Shown here piece by piece: positions 59,496 to 64,000 of a stretch of DNA of 64,000 nucleotides. Source of the DNA: Aquilonibacter sp963703325 (lineage in GTDB: Bacteria; Vulcanimicrobiota; Vulcanimicrobiia; Vulcanimicrobiales; Vulcanimicrobiaceae); NCBI GenBank assembly GCA_963703325.1, contig OY969805.1, positions 1,426,001-1,490,000 of the forward strand, given 5' to 3'. The notes below the pieces were generated by a model that did not search any database, was not told where the DNA came from, and saw nothing but the letters and a program-made list of their open reading frames with translations. A program made the translations under genes and the position numbers. Position 1 is the stretch's first letter. Each line of letters starts with the position of its first letter.

Positions 59496-62400
59496 CTACA
59501 TTCCAGCTGCCGCCTTGATTTGTGCGATGGCGGCGTCGGCTTGACCCTCGAGCACCTTGGCTGCGTCCGCTTCCGCAGCGGTGGGCGCCGAGTATGAGAG
59601 ATCGAGGGAGTTCATCAGAAACGCGAGGTGATCGCGAAGCTTCGATGGGAACATGATGTCTGCCTCACTCGAGCGATAGCGCGGTTCGTACGCCGCCGTT
59701 ACCGCGCTCTCGACCGCGGAACGCTGTGCCGGCGGCAATGACGCCATCTTGTTTTGCGCTGCGTTGATCGTCGTATCGAGCGCATCGACCTTGTTCGAGA
59801 GTTCGGTGGCAAGCGCCAAACGCGACGGCAGCTCGTCTGCGCCGGGATTGAAGCGCGGATCGAGTCGGAGCTTGAAGGACGCCTTGCTGACGTTGCCGCC
59901 GTAGTCCAACACTACGGTGTAGTCACCGGGTAGCGTCGTCGGACCCGGAAGGTCGTCGCGGAAGTCGTCGGTTGGAACGAGGTGCTGACCGACGATTTCC
60001 GTCGCGCCGGCGTAGCGCAGATCCCAAACGAACTTGTTCGTGCCCGGCTCGACCGCGGTCTGGCGCGAGAGGTGATAGTTCGCAACGCTGATCGCATCCA
60101 TCGCCGTCAGATCCTCGCCCGAGTACTTCTTTGCTTTCTTATTCCTGAGGTGCAGGTTGAACGTGCGGATCGTCTTGCCGCTTGCATCTTGAAATGAAAG
60201 CGTGACCGGCGTCCGCCCGTTGTAGTTGGACGGCAGATTGAAGAAGACGCTCGCGCCGTAGTCGGGATTGTCACCTGCCGGACCATAGCTGCCGCCGCCG
60301 TAGGCGTGCGTGAGCCAGGCGGTCTCGGGCGCGAAGACCTGCGCCGAAGACGTTGACGGCGACGATTCGCGCGCAATATCCTCCACTTGCTGTAAATGAT
60401 CGAGTACCCAGAACGAGCGGCCGTGCGTTGCAATCGCAACCTCGCCCTCGCGAGCGTTGATGGCAAGGTCGCGGACTTCAACCGGCGGCAGATTCAACGC
60501 GAGGGATTGCCACGACTGGCCCCCGTTGAGGCTGACATAGACCCGGCTGCGCGTTCCGGCGAACATCACGCGCGGCTCGCGCGGATCGATCCGCACCGCG
60601 TAGACCGTCTGATCCGGTGAAATGCCGCTAGTCATTTGATTCCAGTTCGCGCCGCAGTCTGTCGTCTTGAAGATAAAGGGACGCATATCGTCCCACATGT
60701 AGCGCGACGCCGTAACAAAGGCCGTGCATCCGTCGGTCTGCGACGGTTCGAAGCTCGTGATCCGCGACCACAGCGACCCCATTTGCTTGGGCGTCACATC
60801 TTTCCAGCTCGTACCGCCGTCTTGCGTGACGTGAACGAGCCCGTCGGCGGAGCCGGCCCAAATGATGTCCTTGTTCACGGGCGAAAAGCCGAGCGATGCG
60901 ATGTCCGGGAATGTCTCGGCACCGGTCTGATCCCAGTAGACGTCGCCGCCACTCGGGCCTTCGGTTGACTTGTCATTGCGCGTCAGGTCGGGACTGATCA
61001 CCTTCCACGTGCGTCCGTAGTCGTCGCTGCGGAAGAGTACCTGTGACCCTTCGAAGAGCGCATGCGGTTCCGCCGACGAGAACATGATCGGATGGGTCCA
61101 GCCGAAGCGATACTTTGTATCGCTTGCCTGATGTCCGGCGAGATAGATAGCCCACGGTGTGACATTCTTTTCGTCGCCGGTGGAGTAATCCAGACGAGCC
61201 AGGGCGCTATAGTACGCAGCGCCATAGGTCACGTGCGGATCGTTTGGATCGACGGCAATGTAGGTGCTCTCGCCGAGAGCAACGCCGTGGATCACATTCG
61301 CCCCGAGTCCTTCGTTCGACGCGCTGGGCATCTCGAACGCGCCGGCGTCCTGCATCGCGCCGTACATGTGATACGGAAATTGCCCGTCGAGCACGATGTG
61401 ATAGAACTGTGAGAGCGGCTGGTTTTGCGTTGTGCTGAACGTTTTGCCGCCGTCGAGAGAGACGTTGGCACCACCGTCGTCACCGATGATCAAAATCTTC
61501 GGGTTGTGCGGATTGATCCACACGATATGGTTGTCGCCCAAACCTGGGCCGAGTGGTTTCCAGGTGTGGCCGCCGTCGGTCGTCTTAAAGACGCTATCGA
61601 CGTTGGGCGCATAGGCGACTTTCCAATTGGTCGGGTCGACGTAGATCGCCATATAGTAGAAGGCGCGTTGACGAAGTTTCCACTCGTCGTTGACGCGCGA
61701 CCACGTTGCGCCGGCGTTATCGGAGCGGAAGACGCCGCCGTTTTTCGCCTGCACGACCGCATAGACGACATTCGAATTGCTGGGAGCCACCGCGACGCCC
61801 ATCTTGCCGAGCGTACCGCCGGCAAAGCCCGGATTACTAGAAATCTTCTTCCACGTCTTGCCCGCGTCTACGGTTTTGTAGATCCCGCTGCCGGGTCCGC
61901 CGCTCGACAACGCCCACTCGGTGCGCTGGGCTTGCCACATGGTCGCGTATAATACGTTCGGATTCTTCGCGTCCATGACGACGTTGTTCGAGCCGGTATT
62001 GTCGTCGACGAAGAGGACTTTCTGCCACGTCTTGCCGCCGTCGACGGTCTTAAATACTCCGCGCTCGGGGTTTGGCTTGAAAATGTGACCCATCGACGAC
62101 ACGTAGACGATGTTTGGGTTGTGCGGATCGATAACGATCGCTCCCGTTTCACGCGTGTCACGAAGGCCCGCGTATCGCCAGGTTTCTCCCGCGTCGGTCG
62201 ACTTGTAGATTCCTTCGCCGTTCTCCCAATCGCCGCGAGGATCGCTCTCGCCGGTACCGACATAAAGGATCTTCGCGTTAGACGGCGCTACCGCGATCGA
62301 ACCGATGCTGTGCGAAATCTTGCCCATCTTGCCGTCAGTGATGTTGTCCCACGAGTTGCCGGCATTTTCACTTTTCCAGACGCCGCCCTGAACGCCACCC

Positions 62401-62588
62401 ATATAAAAGAGATTAGGGTCATCGGGTACGCCGGCTACGGCTACCACGCGGCCGCCGATATAGGGACCGGCAAGACGCCACTCCATTTTGCTCAGCAGTT
62501 TTTCCGAAGCTGAGCCGGAGGCAGCGGGAACAGCACTTGGAGCCACGGCAAAAGCCGCGGCTAGGAGAGCAGCAACAATACGCTTCAT
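59496..62588 (-). CDS. secreted BNR/VPS10-type beta-propeller protein
   Basis: 1030 residues. Signal peptide MKRIVAALLAAAFAVAPSAVPA. Many sortilin/BNR repeats (VWKSENAGNSWDNIT, GIYKSTDAGETWRY, VFKTVDGGKTWQKV, SLDGGKTFS; about 40-700) form a long double propeller; the C-terminal about 280 residues are a separate beta and helical part. Often annotated as a glycosyl hydrolase by similarity, but no catalytic residues are evident. Probably binds polymers or peptides outside the cell. 7 bp after the decarboxylase gene. Confidence 0.92.
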   Translation of the reverse strand: MKRIVAALLAAAFAVAPSAVPAASGSASEKLLSKMEWRLAGPYIGGRVVAVAGVPDDPNLFYMGGVQGGVWKSENAGNSWDNITDGKMGKISHSIGSIAVAPSNAKILYVGTGESDPRGDWENGEGIYKSTDAGETWRYAGLRDTRETGAIVIDPHNPNIVYVSSMGHIFKPNPERGVFKTVDGGKTWQKVLFVDDNTGSNNVVMDAKNPNVLYATMWQAQRTEWALSSGGPGSGIYKTVDAGKTWKKISSNPGFAGGTLGKMGVAVAPSNSNVVYAVVQAKNGGVFRSDNAGATWSRVNDEWKLRQRAFYYMAIYVDPTNWKVAYAPNVDSVFKTTDGGHTWKPLGPGLGDNHIVWINPHNPKILIIGDDGGANVSLDGGKTFSTTQNQPLSQFYHIVLDGQFPYHMYGAMQDAGAFEMPSASNEGLGANVIHGVALGESTYIAVDPNDPHVTYGAAYYSALARLDYSTGDEKNVTPWAIYLAGHQASDTKYRFGWTHPIMFSSAEPHALFEGSQVLFRSDDYGRTWKVISPDLTRNDKSTEGPSGGDVYWDQTGAETFPDIASLGFSPVNKDIIWAGSADGLVHVTQDGGTSWKDVTPKQMGSLWSRITSFEPSQTDGCTAFVTASRYMWDDMRPFIFKTTDCGANWNQMTSGISPDQTVYAVRIDPREPRVMFAGTRSRVYVSLNGGQSWQSLALNLPPVEVRDLAINAREGEVAIATHGRSFWVLDHLQQVEDIARESSPSTSSAQVFAPETAWLTHAYGGGSYGPAGDNPDYGASVFFNLPSNYNGRTPVTLSFQDASGKTIRTFNLHLRNKKAKKYSGEDLTAMDAISVANYHLSRQTAVEPGTNKFVWDLRYAGATEIVGQHLVPTDDFRDDLPGPTTLPGDYTVVLDYGGNVSKASFKLRLDPRFNPGADELPSRLALATELSNKVDALDTTINAAQNKMASLPPAQRSAVESAVTAAYEPRYRSSEADIMFPSKLRDHLAFLMNSLDLSYSAPTAAEADAAKVLEGQADAAIAQIKAAAGM

Positions 62589-62595
62589 CCGAGCG

Positions 62596-64000
62596 CTATA
62601 CCGCCGGGTTTTTTGAGGTTCCTGTGTGGTGGGCCAATCGTTTGATTGTATCGAGCGTATATACGAGATCGGCGTCGGTCGTGCGGTGATTGATGATGCA
62701 GATGCGAATCGCGCGGTGCATCCCGACGGTCGTCGACGATGCGACGGCTTCGCCGCTCTCCTGTAGCGCGATCACCAGCTCATCGTTGAAGCGATCGAGT
62801 TCTTCTTCGTCCAAACCTGCGCGGCGATAGCGGAAGCAGACGATATTGAGCCCAATCGGCGCCAGCAACTCGAAATCAGGATCCGCGTCGACCAAGTCGC
62901 CGAGCAGACGGGCTTGCCGGACGTTGGCTTCGATCGCGGCGCCGATGCCGCGCGCGCCGTATTCCTTCATCGTGAACCAGATTTTGAGCGCACGAAATCC
63001 GCGCGAGAGATCGATCGTGAAGTCGGTGAACCAGGGTTGCGCGCTTGCTAAGCCGCGCGGCATCCGCGTGAGGTAGCTTGGCGACGAGGCAAAGGTTTCG
63101 CGATGCAATTCGGCGTCGCGAACCAGCAGCGCACCGGCGTCGTATGGAACTTGCAGCCATTTGTGAAAGTCGAACGCAATCGAGTCCGCGCGTTCGATGC
63201 CGCGCAGGCGCGGTGCGAGCGACGCGGAGAGCATTGCCGGCGCGCCGAGCGCACCGTCGACGTGGTACCAGAGGCCTTCACGCTGCGCAAGGTCGGCGAG
63301 CTCATCGAGCGGATCGATCGCGCCGACGTCCACGGTGCCGGCGTTCCCAACCAGCATGAACGGCCGGTTTCCCGCGGCGCGGTCGTCGGCAATCGCGCGT
63401 GCAACGGCGGCGGGATCGACGCGATGGAACGAATCCGTCGGCAGGACGCGCAGTGAGCCGCTGCCGAGCCCGCTCACTTCAAAGGCGCGCCGCACGCAGC
63501 TATGGGTGGCCGACGAGGCGTAGCCAATCAATCGGCCGCCCTCGCGAGTGATGCCGTGCTCGCGCACCTGTACGCCGAGCGCGCGCGTGCGTGCCACCAG
63601 CACGGCGATGAGATTAGCCGCCGACGCGCCGACGGTGAGCACGCCGCTTGCTCGTTCTGAAAAACCGAAGAGTTCGCAGAACCAACGAAGCACTGCGCGC
63701 TCGACGAAGACGGCGCCGTGATTGCGGCCCCCGACGTTCGGATTCATGGTTGATGCCAGCAGATCGGCCAGCGCACCGGTCGGCGTGCCGGCGCCTTGCA
63801 CCCAGCCAAAGAAGCGAGGGTGAAGATTTCCGCTCGCGTACGGAAAGATCGACTCGACGAAGGTGCGGTAGACCGCTTCGACCGGCATCGGATCGACTGG
63901 GAGCGGCTCGTTGAGGCGCGCTTGCACGTCATCGGGCATCTCGCGCCACACCGGCCGATCGCGAATAGCCTCGAGATAGTCGAGCGCATCGTCGAGTGCG
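62596..64000 (-). CDS. group II PLP-dependent amino acid decarboxylase (5' end outside window)
   Basis: About 468 residues are visible; the frame is open through base 64000, so the N-terminus is missing. HPRFFGWVQGAGTPTGALAD, LTVGASAANLIAVLVA, HVDGALGAP (PLP aspartate region) and DFHKWLQVPYDAGALLV with the PLP lysine place it in the aromatic-L-amino acid/tyrosine decarboxylase group. Substrate unknown (Tyr, Trp, Glu or diaminobutyrate). It precedes the BNR gene with a 7-bp gap. Confidence 0.93.
   Translation of the reverse strand, partial: ALDDALDYLEAIRDRPVWREMPDDVQARLNEPLPVDPMPVEAVYRTFVESIFPYASGNLHPRFFGWVQGAGTPTGALADLLASTMNPNVGGRNHGAVFVERAVLRWFCELFGFSERASGVLTVGASAANLIAVLVARTRALGVQVREHGITREGGRLIGYASSATHSCVRRAFEVSGLGSGSLRVLPTDSFHRVDPAAVARAIADDRAAGNRPFMLVGNAGTVDVGAIDPLDELADLAQREGLWYHVDGALGAPAMLSASLAPRLRGIERADSIAFDFHKWLQVPYDAGALLVRDAELHRETFASSPSYLTRMPRGLASAQPWFTDFTIDLSRGFRALKIWFTMKEYGARGIGAAIEANVRQARLLGDLVDADPDFELLAPIGLNIVCFRYRRAGLDEEELDRFNDELVIALQESGEAVASSTTVGMHRAIRICIINHRTTDADLVYTLDTIKRLAHHTGTSKNPAV

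Noticed and set aside
1..64000. tRNA genes, rRNA, insertion sequences, prophage and defence islands
   Set aside because: No cloverleaf-like tRNA sequence, rRNA, transposase, integrase or defence gene recognised; intergenic gaps are too short to hide most of these. A toxin-antitoxin pair is the only mobile-type module.

Overview
The window is a continuous, gene-dense, GC-rich (roughly 60% by eye) bacterial chromosome segment with about 60 genes. Gaps are short, 4-bp or smaller start/stop overlaps are frequent, and GTG and TTG starts are common. I see no rRNA, tRNA, CRISPR array, insertion sequence or prophage. The organism looks aerobic, heterotrophic and Gram-negative-like: glyoxylate shunt, cobalamin-dependent methylmalonyl-CoA mutase, many secreted enzymes, ECF sigma factors. 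The Firmicutes-style order TrmH-YqzL-PheS-PheT in such a genome suggests a deep-branching, poorly cultured phylum. Candidatus Eremiobacterota (WPS-2/Vulcanimicrobiota) is my best guess, but this is inference from gene content and not proven.

Layout. 1-5 kb: the 3' end of lon, a small tail-collar protein, an MFS exporter, selD and a class V aminotransferase. 5-11 kb: a minus-strand translation operon (small membrane protein, TrmH-type methyltransferase, YqzL, pheS, pheT, cvpA) and a Nudix hydrolase. 11-16 kb: ECF sigma, anti-sigma and beta-lactamase-fold enzyme, with secreted proteins nearby. 15.8-17.3 kb: infC-rpmI-rplT behind a consensus promoter and a structured leader. 17.3-19 kb: a Phd/VapC-type toxin-antitoxin pair and two decayed tandem copies of a secreted-protein gene. 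19-22 kb: acyl-CoA synthetase and ornithine aminotransferase. 21.8-33.3 kb: a compact plus-strand set encoding the whole reductive pyrimidine pathway (uptake, PreT/PreA, dihydropyrimidinase, beta-ureidopropionase, beta-alanine-type aminotransferase, acylating semialdehyde dehydrogenase). It is flanked by two paralogous alpha/beta hydrolases.

33-39 kb: a low-GC secreted protein, a GT39-type transferase, a LytS/LytTR two-component pair, and a DGPF protein-ECF42 sigma operon with two DUF6582-like paralogues. 39-44 kb: aceA-aceB with a TTGACA promoter overlapped by palindromes, then a secreted S9 peptidase. 44-51 kb: tricorn protease, uppS, a GH125 mannosidase and a second beta-lactamase-fold enzyme. 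51-58 kb: meaB, an unknown gene, the methylmalonyl-CoA mutase large subunit, a 50-residue peptide, the B12-binding subunit, gltX and glmU. 58-64 kb: a frameshifted double-DTG aspartic protease, two small genes, a large BNR/VPS10-type secreted protein and a group II PLP decarboxylase cut by the window end.

The most interesting signals are regulatory. They are a 12-bp perfect hairpin holding the pheS start codon in its loop, an infC leader with a UUCG terminator-like hairpin and a probable AUA start, a -35/-10 pair upstream of the ECF42 operon that fits the recalled ECF42 consensus, -10 boxes placed so that transcripts would begin at the start codon (mmsA, antitoxin, meaB), and palindromes upstream of aceA and uppS.
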